In this document: one piece after another, positions 9,962 to 21,575 of the stretch
How the letters are laid out: each line of letters begins with the position of its first letter
How positions within the stretch are numbered: position 1 is the first letter of the stretch
Origin: Mesodorylaimus sp. YZB2_4
Lineage: Eukaryota; Nematoda; Enoplea; Dorylaimida; Dorylaimidae
DNA: 64,000 nucleotides
NCBI GenBank assembly: GCA_030248295.1
Contig: JASANH010000103.1
Location: 1-64,000, forward strand
Direction of reading: 5' to 3'
Made by a program: the position numbers and the translations under genes
The notes under the pieces: generated by a model
Told to the model about the DNA's origin: nothing
The model's input: only the letters and a program-made list of their open reading frames with translations
Databases searched by the model: none

Positions 9962-12268
9962 TCACTGACCATCATGAGAAATAGCGCAGCATAGACAAAA
10001 GGCGAAGAGGATGCCAATCAACTGAAAAGAAAAAGGCAGTGACTTATGTGTGGAGGTGTCACGGTAGATTGCTCGGAGCTTACCTGAACCAACCCTACAG
10101 CCACACCCACCCCGATAATGATAGCCATCTTCTTCTCGGCAGCATCCTTCATCGCATCGTAACAACCGGTCTATGTGAAAAGGGGAGTGAATATGTTGAC
10201 TGGAGAGTGGTGCTAATCGAGCTCACTTTGTAAATCGAAGGCTCCAAACAGATTTGATATCCAGAACAGGAAGTGGCTGCTGTGACTTTGGCCAGTACGT
10301 CCTTATTACAGCAGTAGATGGGATATGGATCGGCAATGCCAGATGCGCTCAGGCATTTCCGACTTTCTTGCTCCTGATACCACATACTTTTCTTAAAACC
10401 TCGACTGTCCGGGTAATTCGCTTCTACGCCGCAGCATTGGGTCTAAAAAGGGCGTGGTGGAGGTCCAAGGTCAAAGGGGTCATCGTGGTACTTACCGAAT
10501 TCATCAACATGTCCCAGGCCGAGCGTACCGCGTTCGGGTACGTATCGTTGCCACCATAGGCACGCAGTGATTCGGCCATCGAATTCTTGATATCATTCTC
10601 GAACTGAAACGGGTAGCGTGTTGTCAAGTTCAGAGATGGGGCCAAGATGGTGCGGGTATACTTTAGTGCCCGAGTCTTTGGTCCTGTGGGCGCACATGCT
10701 CGCGCTAATAACGCGTACCTTCTGTGAGCCGGCAGTGTGCCCGTCGATAGGCATACAGTAAATGGCAAGTTAACCAGTCCGGTTGATGTTTTACCGGTCG
10801 GAAACTACTAAAGGTCGAAGACTGCTGCTCTGATCATGAGTTTTATGCGGAATGCGAGCTCCCCGCGACACCACCTACGCGCCCAAGGATTCGTCAGATG
10901 AGAGTCAGGGGCCCGGACTCCGGAGGCGATAACAAGGCAGGCAGGACTACTGTACTCAAACACCAGGCAGTAGGTCCACAGTCTCTGATCATATTGCACA
11001 ACTGCCTGCCCTGTGCCCCGGTGGAAAAGGGGTCTGCGCGCGTCCCAAGTAATTGTTTTCAGCATTACTGTAAGTACATGTGTATGTGCCCTTTACCCTC
11101 GAGCGGGCACACCTGTAATGTCTGATTCCTCAAAAGCGGACAGAGCGGCCCGTTGGGCCCTTGGACTGTGTCAAAAATTAGATCACCCGACTATGTTTGC
11201 AGACCTGATACGTGGCTGAAACATCGCCATTAAGGGGTGCTCCCAGCTAGCCCTAAGTCTGCAAGGAGACTAGGAAACTACTGCTGTGGTCGTGCCTTCG
11301 TGACCAGCCAGGGTGGGACAGACCCGTATTTTCAACACCCATCACCCTGTGAAAGGCGTGTGTCACAGTTTTTCTTGGCAGAGCTGGAAACTGGTCGGCC
11401 CTGAGTTCAAGTCCGGTCGTCTCAGCACTTTGTGAAACTCTCTCTGCTTCTTGCACGCCTGGCGGTGGGCGACTCACCCTTCATCCCTCCAGGGTCGATT
11501 AACGAGAGGAGGCCTTATCGGGCGGGAGGCTCTCGAATCCGGGTCCCCTTGGTTATGGCCACCCCTCGGGGTAGCCGCCGACGTCGCGGGGTAGAGACTT
11601 GCATACCCTTGCCCAGCGTTCATCCCGGATTGATCCCAGTCAACTAACAAGCCCCCTAGCCCGCGGGTAAAGGGGCCAAAAATCGACCCTCGGACCGACC
11701 ATGATGTCAAACAAAAACCACCCATCACAGAGGGCAAGTGGTAAATGGGAGGGGTGTAAAAAGTCACTTACCGCATTTTTGTTCACAGCGGCGTAAATGG
11801 CAGCGGCAATTTCTACAGCCAATATGATCATCAGGAAAATAGCGTACTAGAAGGAATGCAAGTGAAAACGAGCCAGTCTTCGAGCCAGCCATCCACTTAC
11901 CAACACCAACATAGGCCTCCATTCTTTGACTGCTCCGCAGCATCCCAGGAACGCAATGACCAAGATGACAGCTCCACCGGCGGCCAAGACAATGCCCAAG
12001 TTGCGTACCGCATTCGGCATCCCCTTATACTCCTCGTACAACTGCGGAGTCTTGATCTTCAGTTCGTTTACCGCCTTGTCCATGTTGTCAGCCGCTTGCT
12101 TATCGGCAATCAGCCATATTCCCACGCCCAAGCACACCAAGCCACCCACCTAGGAAAGGCAGGGTAGGGATTGGGATAAGTGATCGGGGAAACAGTGCTT
12201 ACCACAAAAATGAGATTGAATCCGAAGAGGCAATATTTGAGAATCTTAGCTCCGCATCCGAGGACCAT
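9962..12268 (-). CDS. Tetraspanin A, seven exons
   Basis: Minus-strand exons 12203-12268, 11901-12149, 11772-11846, 10496-10603, 10227-10442, 10084-10170 and 9962-10021, all phase 0, give 286 residues. It has four transmembrane segments, a short first and a long second extracellular loop. The loop carries the diagnostic Cys-Cys-Gly (TQCCGVEANYPD), then CC in YPIYCCNKD, CSGYQIC and the closing TGCYD, eight Cys in all. TM2/intracellular loop is LVIAFLGCCGAVKEWRP and the C-terminal tail is short and Cys-rich (FCLCCAISHDGQ). Tetraspanins organise membrane microdomains; partners cannot be deduced. It is first in a five-gene array sharing every splice position. Intron 3 (10604-11771) is swollen by repeats. 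Confidence 0.93.
11214..11248 (+). repeat. Recurrent stem-loop motif in tetraspanin A intron 3
   Basis: GGCTGAAACATC followed by a degenerate stem and CTCCCAGC: a weak copy of the motif found about ten times in the window. Nearby 11390-11420 has a tRNA B-box-like AGTTCAAGTCC, so this part of the intron is SINE debris. Confidence 0.5.
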
Positions 12269-14557
12269 GATTGTACAATAACCTCGGCCGAGACTGTAAC
12301 GGAAAGGCTAGCTAGGGCAGGCTAAGCAAACACAGCTTATACTCTCCTTCCTTCACGCGTGAACGTGCCATCGGCTGTTTTGGCTCCTAGCAACCAACGT
12401 CAACATAATTTTGCTGCCAAGGTAGCCCCAACCTTCGCATGGCGTATTATCGTCACGACCGTCGTCTCGGTGATGGCACAATGACACATCGAGTGTCAAG
12501 GTGACATATTGCCAGTGGGTCTGATGGAGTCCCAAAAAGGAGTTGATCAGAGGTCCCTATTAGCTCGTGCCACCGTAAACAATCCACTTTGGCCTATTGT
12601 CTGGTGAGGCCTTTCTGCACCGTTAGCTTGCACCTAGTCTCAACGTTGGGACCGCCATCGATTTTGTGTCCAGGTAACCGAGCATACGAGTAGCTAGCCT
12701 GATGCAACCTTTTAAAAACGTTCATTTTCTCGAGTGGAGAAAGGCAACGAAGATGTGCCTGGTGGAATTGACTATTTCTAGGAGTTCAATAAATGGTGGA
12801 GCCAAGCTTTCTCGGCCAGTGAAGCTATCCCTTGCTTTCAGCGAGATTAGCTTGGTAGGTTTGAAGAAGCATGGCTAGCAGTGCCAACTCAGGCTCAATA
12901 ATTTCTTAATACTCAGGAGTACGTGGAGCGTTCAGATTAAGTACACAGAGCTGCCCATATTTTCAGCCTTTGTGAAGTTTCAGTAATTATCACTCATATA
13001 TTACGAAGGCATTTTGGCGTAGTCAGATCAGTCTGATCAGTTAATTGATTCAGAAGAAATGAGAGTGCTACTGTTGTACTTGCATGTACTGTAAGGTCAC
13101 ATGTTATAACGGTACCAGAATCCATTTCTTTCGGCTACTGGCTGAGATGGGTCAACTGGTCGCCTGGTCGCCCGGGTGCGCAGGTGACCTGGTCTCCCAT
13201 CACCTGGGTGCGCACGGGAGATGTGAGAGACTAAAGTCTCTGGGACAAAAACCGACTGCAGGAAGGCAAGTCCCCAGCCCGGGGAGAATGAACTGTATGC
13301 AAATCTCCCGACCGCCAGAAATGCTGGTCTAATTTCAAAATGGGACAATGCCACCGCTTTTGGCTACTTATGACATGCTGAGCAGCTCTCACGAACTACA
13401 TCATGTCTCGGACCTATCGGCCAAAGCAAGATATGCCTATAGCCAGCAAGCAGCCAACTTATAAGAGGCTGTGAGGGGACCAGCCACATGGCCTCCCCCA
13501 ATCTGCCCCTCCATGAAGCACCTTTGCCTTAGTGGACCCAGTGTGGCGTGGACGATGGTGTGGAGGAGAGTGAGGTACGATCGCGATCACGCAGCCTGAG
13601 TGTCGACGTCAGTTTATTCTATCAAAACCACTACGCCAACACCGCTAACGATACTAACGGCCACACTCGTCGGACGAAAGAATAGAATCATCGACGGGCC
13701 GATCAGAGTAGGTACTAGCCGTGCCAATCTCTCAGAACAATAGGAAACCAGCCGAGCTCGACCTTTCGGTCTCGCTCCAGCCCTGACATGGAAAATAACA
13801 GTCTGTGCATCTGGTGCAAGCTAGATGTATTATGCAAATAGAATGCACTGAGGCACCTATTACTCAAGGCATCTGACATTGGGCACTGACCAGCTTGTTT
13901 GGACAACATAGTGCCGCGAGCGCGAGATAAGAAAATGGAGACTTGCCAAGTACAATGGTGATATGATAGTCTGGGAAGGTTAGTGGTGCAGAGATGAGAG
14001 GGGGGATAGACGATTGGGGATAACACGGTGGAGGGAGTGTCGTTTTTGGTGAATAAATTGTCACTATAAGGCCCGTTGAGGTGTACCACAGCAAAGCCAA
14101 CGTGTAATTCTGTTGACGACAAATCAGCTTTTCACTGCGCAGTATCGACGGCACATACAGCAGTTGCCTAAAACTACCTCGTCTTTCTTTTGCCCCATGC
14201 ATTTCACACCTCACGTTTCTGGGGTTTGTGTGTCAAACGGTACTGCTAACTTGACATAACTGGCTAATGATCCAATCGTAAGTTTTGCGCTGTAAGATCT
14301 CCAACCAAAGATATGCACGGCTAGTAGGATAAAACATACACCCAAGGGTCTGCTGTCACAAATCATTTTACTGAACATTTAGTACGGTAAATAGCGATAG
14401 CGCTGATAGCCTTATTTCTGATGCCTTGATAAGAACCCTGATGTGTAAAGAGAGAGGTCAAAGGTGTGTAATGGTTACATAGAGTACATTAGCCAGTCGC
14501 ACCTGGCGCAGCGGATTATGCATTGGGTAAAGGACCTTTAAATTAAGGCAAAACAGT
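12269..14557. other. Intergenic spacer between tetraspanins A and B
   Basis: 2.3 kb with no exon chain. 13141-13320 is GC-rich and internally repetitive (GGGTGCGCA twice, with CTCCC/GGGAG inversions), resembling sequence near 18440 and 23280, and is probably an old SINE piece. The remainder shows nothing identifiable. Confidence 0.45.
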
Positions 14558-16058
14558 TTATTCTTCTTCTCCTCCTCCTCCGATCAAGCAGCATAAGCAG
14601 AAGGCAAATATAATACCAATAATCTAGAAAAAGATAGTTTAGTGAGGAAATGGACCTGCCGATGAAGCTACCTGAATCACGGCCACTGTCACGCCCACGC
14701 CAATAATAAATGCCATCTTGTTCTGGGCCTTGGCCTTTATCGAGTCATAACACCCGGTCTACATTCAGGAGAAGCTGCATTAGGCATGGGTGTGATGTGC
14801 TGAGATCTTACCTGGTATATGGACATGTCGAGACAGGCTTGGTACCCTTCGCAGGAGACCACAGCTGCTGTGCCCTTAGTCATCTGGTCTTTCTTGCAGC
14901 AGGCGTATGGATAGAACTTGACTGTGCTGGGGCTTGTGGACAATAGACTTCCTGCAGCGTTGACTGCCGACGTCAGACATTCCTGATTCTGCGCCTTGTA
15001 CCACATGCTGTCTTTGAAACCACGAAGACCATCTTGGTAATCCGGATCCACTCCGCAGCACTGACTCTGAAATAGAGCATGAATGAGTGGTGGGAGTGCA
15101 GGCATTGTTTCGAATCTGCTAGGCGTACGCTATTCATCAACAAGTCCCAGGATGATCGCACAGCATTCGGAGCCGAGTCGGTACCGCCGTAACCCTTTAG
15201 CGTCTTCGCCATGGCGTTTTTGATATCGTTCTCAATCTAAAATGGAAAACATGGCGCGGGAGGACGAAGAGGAAGGTGATCAAAGATGATAAATGAGATA
15301 GGGACTGAAATCTTGCCTTACCGTGTCCCTGTTTACTAAAATGTAGATAGCCGCAGCGATTTCAATGATCAATATGACGGATAGGAGCACAGCGTACTGA
15401 AAAAAACCGACGATATACACTCTAGCTATAACTGCAAGGGTACATGTCATATAAGCGATAGGCAATACATCAATCGCGGCAATACACCCCTGATCTGAAC
15501 TGATATAGACCCTTTGGATAGACCCTGTGTTGTATTTCTGGACCCTATACTGCAAGTATTGGCCCTGTACGTCTTACTTGACTTGTGCTCCGTAATACTT
15601 GCAGGTGAAAATACTTAGGTGCAAATGGTGGGCGGCTGAGCACAGAGGACAGGCCTGGAGCCTGTGAAAAAACTTCAATTCTAATTCTTACTGCGATCAG
15701 CATCGGTTTCCACTCATTGATTGCCCCGCAGCATCCGAGGAAAGCTACCAATAATATGATCCCGCCTCCCACAGCCAGCAGTATGCCCAAATTACGTATG
15801 GCTATGGGCATGCCCTTGTAGTCGTCAAATACTGATGGATTCTTGGACCTCACTTCGCTTACTGCCTGGTCCATATTCTCGATTGCATTCTTGTCCACAA
15901 TCAGCCAAATCCCCACGCCAAGGCATACAAATCCAGCAATCTGCAAAGACACTTCTAAAGTCAAAATTAGGGAATCGCGAGCTGTTACTTACCACAAAAA
16001 CGATGTTGAACAGGATTAGGGAGTACTTGAAACAAGATCCTGCACAACCAGATACCAT
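14558..16058 (-). CDS. Tetraspanin B, seven exons
   Basis: Minus-strand exons 15993-16058, 15692-15940, 15322-15396, 15129-15236, 14812-15066, 14672-14758 and 14558-14623 encode 301 residues. The first four exon lengths and exon 6 (87 nt) are identical to tetraspanin A; only exon 5 (255 nt, the variable part of the large loop) and exon 7 differ. The large loop carries SQCCGVDPDY, YPYACCKKD, SCEGYQAC and TGCYDS. The tail ends in Gly/Glu runs (LIGGGGEEE). The stop codon lies inside AGAATAAACTG, so a canonical AATAAA overlaps the terminator. Closest in layout to tetraspanins D and E. Confidence 0.93.
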
Positions 16059-17406
16059 TTTGTACAGGGCAGGGATAGGTGGAGCCAAAAAAGGATGCCT
16101 ACACTACACGGGCACAAATCAAGGTTTGAACTGGCCTTTTCATGTTCTCCAGCGGCTTCATCCGATTCAGGCGCCAAGCAGCTATAGTTCAGGACAAAGT
16201 CGAAACCAAGGTAGCCTATCTCTAGCCTGGTAATGTGCAGGATGGTCGTCTGGGCAATGGCTCGCGAGACATTCGCTATCCGTGTATTTGGCTCTCCAAG
16301 AGATGGAGGGAATAAAATTGGGAGATGATAAATGATTGTGTTCCCGAAATGATGGGCATATACTACGCGCCATACGATGGGCTTAGTTTTATAAAACAGA
16401 CATACGAATATGCGGGACCAGAAAATTTCTATTCGATCTGTCACTGTGGCCCCGTCATTTTTTTTGCACTGCGCGCAGTCATCTGACTAACCGTTCATTT
16501 ATTGGTCCGCTTGATTCTCAGTGTGTCGCGAAAGGGGCTTTTGCAGCAGAGGCAGTAGGGTCCATGTTAGATTTCCTTATGGCATGATCCTAGAGAGAGT
16601 CGAACCCGCCGCTGCGACTCCGGCTACATGTAAGCTGCAATGCCACAAGGAGCTATCCGGGCCACAAGGGCGTTTCGATGATTGCAAGGTCATTGTGACC
16701 CGATACTACAGCAGTAGGGAAACATTACAAGCAAGTCATGTGTAAACGGGATTGTCGGGGCAGTAGAACTATAGCACAAAGCTTCTTCTATAGGTGTGCT
16801 GCATGTATGCTTACCTTTATGCATGATACGCTGCACAATGCCGCCTCCTGCTTTTTTGTTGTCTGCCAATATCTGCCCCACCAGTGCGCTTTGGCTGCTT
16901 GGGATTGCAGTAAAGTGAGAGAGCGAGAAGTTTGCTTGCACTCTAATTGAATTTTTTTCAAGCGGCATGAGAAAAAACTATGCTCAAAGAAATGCTCTTA
17001 GTCGGGATCACTTTGCGTTTGTAATTTTTTTTGCAATTTTTTTGATGCGATTTTCGAGGTGACGCGAGGAGGCGGTAGTTACACGCTGCAAGGATAAAAA
17101 CATTTACGATGGGTGTTTGTTTGAAGACAGGTGCAGTATACGTACTGTATGTACATGGTGATAGTGCTCAGTAGAGGAGGCATCAGTCAGCATAGCACAT
17201 AGGTAGAGATGGTTACAGCGGCTGTATTACATACAAATATGAACACCTCATAACTCTATACACTTCAAAAACGTTCAGATCCTCGTCATATCAGCCCTAT
17301 CTGATAATGCAGATCTAATAGAGCCACTGTCTGGCAAACAACACCAACTTCGGTGGTGTGTGCTGATAAGACGACTGCTAAGAGGAGTTAATGAAGTCTG
17401 CGCTGC
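16059..17406. other. Intergenic spacer between tetraspanins B and C with a tRNA-like remnant
   Basis: No exon chain. At about 16590-16672 the minus strand reads as a tRNA-like head with B box GGGTTCGACTC but a poor A-box half, so it is scored as a SINE fragment and not as a tRNA gene. The remainder is AT-rich unique sequence. Confidence 0.4.
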
Positions 17407-18970
17407 CTATGCTTCATCCGTAATCGATGCACATAAACAGAGGGCTAAGACGACGCCTGTCACCTGAAAAGGAGAAGGTATGATATACATAGAGTGTAGA
17501 AAAAGCCAGTCAGGCCAAAAATTCACAGTCCTTCTCGTGATCTGCTAGCTATATTTTATCCCTAGTCCCTGCCCCTTCCTGACTGCCCCACACTAGCCCA
17601 ACGCATCAGAACGCTCTTGGGACCGGCATGATTTTTGCCAAAGTCCTTCCCCGCTCTCGTAAGCTGAACTGTTTCAGCAGTTTCTCTACACATAGCCAGG
17701 CCAGAATGGTCGTACTTGAATCAGGGCTACTGTGACGCCAATTCCAAGAACAACTGCCATTCTTCTTTGGGCCATGGTTTTCATCAAGCCGAACCCATCT
17801 GACTGCAATCAGAAAATTATCGTTCAGTATGTACGGGGTGCTGAATGCTGCCTGACGTACAGTGTCATCCGATTGCTCTACGCAGTGATACCCTTTGCAG
17901 GTAGCCAATGTTTCGAGCTTAGATAAGACATCCTTGTCGCAGCAGTATACTGGATAGACAATTGTGTTGTTGGGGGAGGAGTTGGAGGGATTGACGAGGC
18001 AGCTGTGATCACTGGACCAATGATTGCTTGTGATCGAGTCGCAACACTGGCTCTAAAACACCCTGAATTCCTGTCCCCCTCCGGTGTAGGGCATCACCCC
18101 GCTGCTTACCAAGTTCACCAGTAGACTCCAGTCGGTGTGAACAGTGTCTGGATACTCGATGTTGTGGGAGTCATGGACAGGATTCTTGAACTAACAGTAA
18201 GTAGAGTGAAAAGAGGTGAAAATTTGGTCCACACTGCCGACGACGGACCACACTTACCACCTTGTCACTCACTCCAGCGTGGATAGCAGCGGCAATTTCA
18301 AGGACGAATATGATCGCTAGGAGAACAATATACTGAAAATGTACAGCACTTCAGTTTGATACCTTTACTCGAAGCCACCCCAAATATTTCCCCGTTTGGA
18401 CAACTCCGAATTCTTGGTCCATCTTCTGAAGGTGTAACAAGCGCACCCAGGCGGAGGGAGGTGAATAAACTCAGACTAGGAAGGCAAGTCTCGCGACTAC
18501 ACCTGCCTGCTGAAACGTCAACCCGAGGGGTTGACGTCTCCCAGCCAGGCGAGAGTCGAATGCAGGAATGCCAGGAATGCTGATTACAAACACGCATCTC
18601 CTTACCGTGATCATTATCGGCTTCCATTTCTTGACAGCACCCCAGACGCCCAAGAAGGCCACCAACAAAATGATTGCACCACCGACGGCCAGAAGAGTGC
18701 CCACAGTTTTAACATCTACAGGCACTCGTTTGTACTCGTCGTACATTCGTGGATTATTCACCTTCATTTCGTCAACAGCCTGGCTGATAGCGTCCACTGC
18801 ACTCTTCTCCACACACACCCATATCCCGACACCCAAGCACACGAAACCAAATATCTATAACCAGCACATTATGTCCCAGTCCTGGACGAGACCTGATGAC
18901 TCACCACAAAGGCAACATTGTAAATGATAAGAGCGTACTTGCAACACGTGCGTCCGCATCGCATGCACAT
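17407..18970 (-). CDS. Tetraspanin C, divergent member
   Basis: Minus-strand exons 18905-18970, 18606-18854, 18258-18332, 18110-18190, 17861-18052, 17716-17802 and 17407-17463 give 268 residues. Exon positions and phases match the other four, but the large loop is shortened (exon 4 is 81 instead of 108 nt; exon 5 is 192 nt). CCG is CCD (SQCCDSIT), the TM2 GCCGA element is GVWGA, and the closing Gly-Cys-Tyr at the start of exon 6 is SDGF, so one disulfide partner is missing. YPVYCCDKD and TCKGYHC remain. Splice sites and frame are intact, so it is probably a functional but diverged or neofunctionalised copy. An alternative exon 6 acceptor a few bases downstream breaks the frame. Confidence 0.88.
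18441..18560. repeat. Repeat piece with the best copy of the stem-loop motif (tetraspanin C intron 2)
   Basis: 18509-18546 reads GCTGAAACGTCAACCC, a GAG loop, then GGGTTGACGTCTCCCAGC: a perfect 9-bp stem CGTCAACCC/GGGTTGACG. The preceding GCGCACCCAGGCGG is shared with sequence near 23278, so both are parts of one dispersed family. Confidence 0.7.
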
Positions 18971-19606
18971 GATGACTAGTAATGTGGAGGGGGTTAGGCC
19001 TGCTCTGCTATAAAACCCGCCACTCGATTCATCTTTAGCAACCACAGGAGCCTGCTTATCCTTTATTAATGTACACTGCACTGGTCGGAGAGGGGCAATA
19101 TGTCATGGTCTCTGGTGCTTTTTGTGATCGATGTTGTTCCAAAGCTGGTAGTTGTCTCCAAGTTACCCGAGTAATATGATCTGGTTTCCGTCATTGCTTC
19201 GTGCACTTGTACCACGCCATTATCTTCTATTGGAGAGAAGGATTTGCTACATTAGTTCGCCGATGGCTGATGAGGCGGCGTCCGACTGTTGAGAAAACAG
19301 AGGCTATCGTACGATAAAGCTTTTTAATGCTCGGTTTTTGCAAATCAGATGCAAGAAGATTCTCGTTAATTTTGAAAGAAAGCAAGTTTATTGACCACAA
19401 CATGAAAAACGAAGATTTGCAGTTAGGTGCTACATGAGAGGATCACTAGCCCTGATGTGTGCATGGAATCAATATTGACGTCCGCATCTTTTGCCGGCCC
19501 ATAATCATATGCTGTAGGAACAGTGTGCCGCCAGGAGAGAAATCATTGAATACAATGAGTGATAAAGTGATAAAATAATGTCCGAGGTCAGAATTCTACA
19601 GAATTG
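18971..19606. other. Intergenic spacer between tetraspanins C and D
   Basis: 636 bp, AT-rich in its second half; no coding signature, tRNA head or inverted repeat seen. It probably combines the promoter of C and the 3' flank of D. Confidence 0.4.
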
Positions 19607-21575
19607 TCACTCATCGTTGATGGATGTGCATAAACAGAAGGCGAACACGATGCCCACAACCTGGAACAGAGGCGATGTGACTAGGTAGAGGATCAAAGAG
19701 AGGACCTTACTTGAATGATGGCCACAGTCACTCCCACACCAATAATCACGGACATTTTCCTTTCTGCCACATCCCTTATCTTTTCGTAGCATCCAGCCTA
19801 AATTTCAGCAACAATTATTTCACACAGACATGAATTATACATCCCTCACTAGCTTGAGGGGGGGGGTAGTGTAAAGACCATCGGGTTACTAACCGCATGC
19901 GCTCTGGGCATGTATTGGTGGAGGGAATAACCGGCCACCCAAGTCTTCCGATCTGGTACATCTGAAACATCACCCTGATAGGTGTCTTTCTCAGCTGCGG
20001 TCAGTCTACAGTAGAGGATTGCCTGCCAGACGAGCCTCTTCAGGCACGCACAGAGCAAAGCTGTATACGACGTCACTCTTTCAGTGTAGTCCTGCGACTG
20101 CATGCGCGCGCCAAGCTTGTCTGTGGAGGCCTGGGAACAGAGAAAAGCATGTTTTATACACAGGGAGATGACCTTACTCTATGCAGGCTGTCCAGCACCT
20201 TGACACTGACGGTGATCTGTCTCAAAAAGTGCACCTTACTATGTACGAATAACCCGTGCTTGTAGACGTCATGTCATGTCATGTCATGCTTTATCCGTAG
20301 CAAGCACTATCAGCGCACTCGCGGGCTAAGGTCCACATAACTGACAATCATTTTGTACCGAGGCGGGAGTCGAACTTTCCCCTGTAAGTGCGCACCCAGC
20401 GTGATAGTTGGGCAGTTGTGTAGCTCAAGCTGCCAGGTTGCTGGTTCACCAGTCTTTGACTACTGCCTATGAACTAGGAGACCCAGTGTGATTGTGAGTT
20501 TGAGTGCGTGCCGACCATCACTGGGTGTTGAGTGCCTAGACACACTGTCAGGGCGATAACCCGGCTGCACGTGCGGTGATGTGCTCGTGTTACGCCACGA
20601 CTTCTAATCTTACTGTGTATATCGATGCATCGGGGCAAGCCTGGTATCCTTTGCAAGGTGGGGTTGTTGTGATCGTAGCCAAAGTGTCCTTTTTGCAGCA
20701 ATAAAGGGGATAGAAACTGGTCGCCATCGTCGTCGTACCCAAGGCCCTGGTCAAACAAGTTTGATCCTGGTCTTTATTCCATTGGCTGTTGGCGAACCCC
20801 CGAAGTCCATCCTTGTAGCTCGGGTCAACACCGCAGCATTCGCTCTACAACGAGTATGGATGAGGCGAGGGAGTGTTGGTATGGTTCCACCAGTCAGGCC
20901 TACGCTATTCATCAAAGTGTCCCAGGCAGAGCGCACGGCATTCGGGGCCGCGTCGGTGCCACCATAGCCGTCCAATGACTTGGCCATCACATTCTTGATG
21001 TCATTATCGAACTGTAATCGATAGCATGATTAAGCGAAATGATGTGCGCCAGCGGGTGATGAATGAGCCATTGCTTACCGATGTCCTATTAACAGCCGAA
21101 TATATGGCAGCGGCGACCTCTAGGGACAGGATGACCATGAGCGACATTGCGTACTAGAACACGGCATACTGTAACCGGGTCACCCGTTCTGTAGGCTGTA
21201 CTTACAACGACCAGCATCGGTCTCCATTCCTTGATCGCTCCGCAACAACCCAAGAACGCCACCACAAAAATGATAGTGCCAGAGACGGCCAGAATGATGC
21301 CCATGTTGCGTACGATGGCGGGCATGCCGCTGTAGTCGTTATAAATATTGGGTGATTCGGCACTCACTTGACTGACCGCCTTGTCCATGGACTCGACTGC
21401 ATTCTTGTCAGCGATCAGCCATATTCCCACTCCAAGACATACCAAACCAGCCACCTAAAAATTACACCGACTTTGAAAGTGGACTCGGGTCGATCAGTTT
21501 TAAGCTTACCACAAAAATAAGATTAAAAATAAACAAGGCGTATTTGTAAGTTACACCGCCACATCCAGTGGCCAT
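19607..21575 (-). CDS. Tetraspanin D, seven exons
   Basis: Minus-strand exons 21510-21575, 21206-21454, 21079-21153, 20904-21011, 20614-20844, 19711-19797 and 19607-19660 encode 289 residues. The large loop has SECCGVDPSYKDGLRGF, FYPLYCCKKD, PPCKGYQACPD and AGCYEK. The start of exon 2 (VAGLVCLGVGIWLIADKNAV) is nearly identical to tetraspanins A and E. Exon lengths equal those of tetraspanin E throughout (66/249/75/108/231/87/54), which marks D and E as the most recent pair in layout. Intron 5 (19798-20613) holds a SINE with a CATGT-repeat tail and a stem-loop motif copy. Confidence 0.93.
19961..20420 (-). repeat. SINE material in tetraspanin D intron 5 (stem-loop motif plus family B copy)
   Basis: 19961-19996 is a copy of the recurrent motif (TCTGAAACATCACC...). 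20269-20420 is a minus-strand family B SINE: it ends (towards low coordinates) in a tandem CATGT tail, contains the family block CTTTATCCGTAGCAAGCAC and the B-box region GGGAGTCGAACTTTCCC, and lacks most of the tRNA A-box half. Confidence 0.7.
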
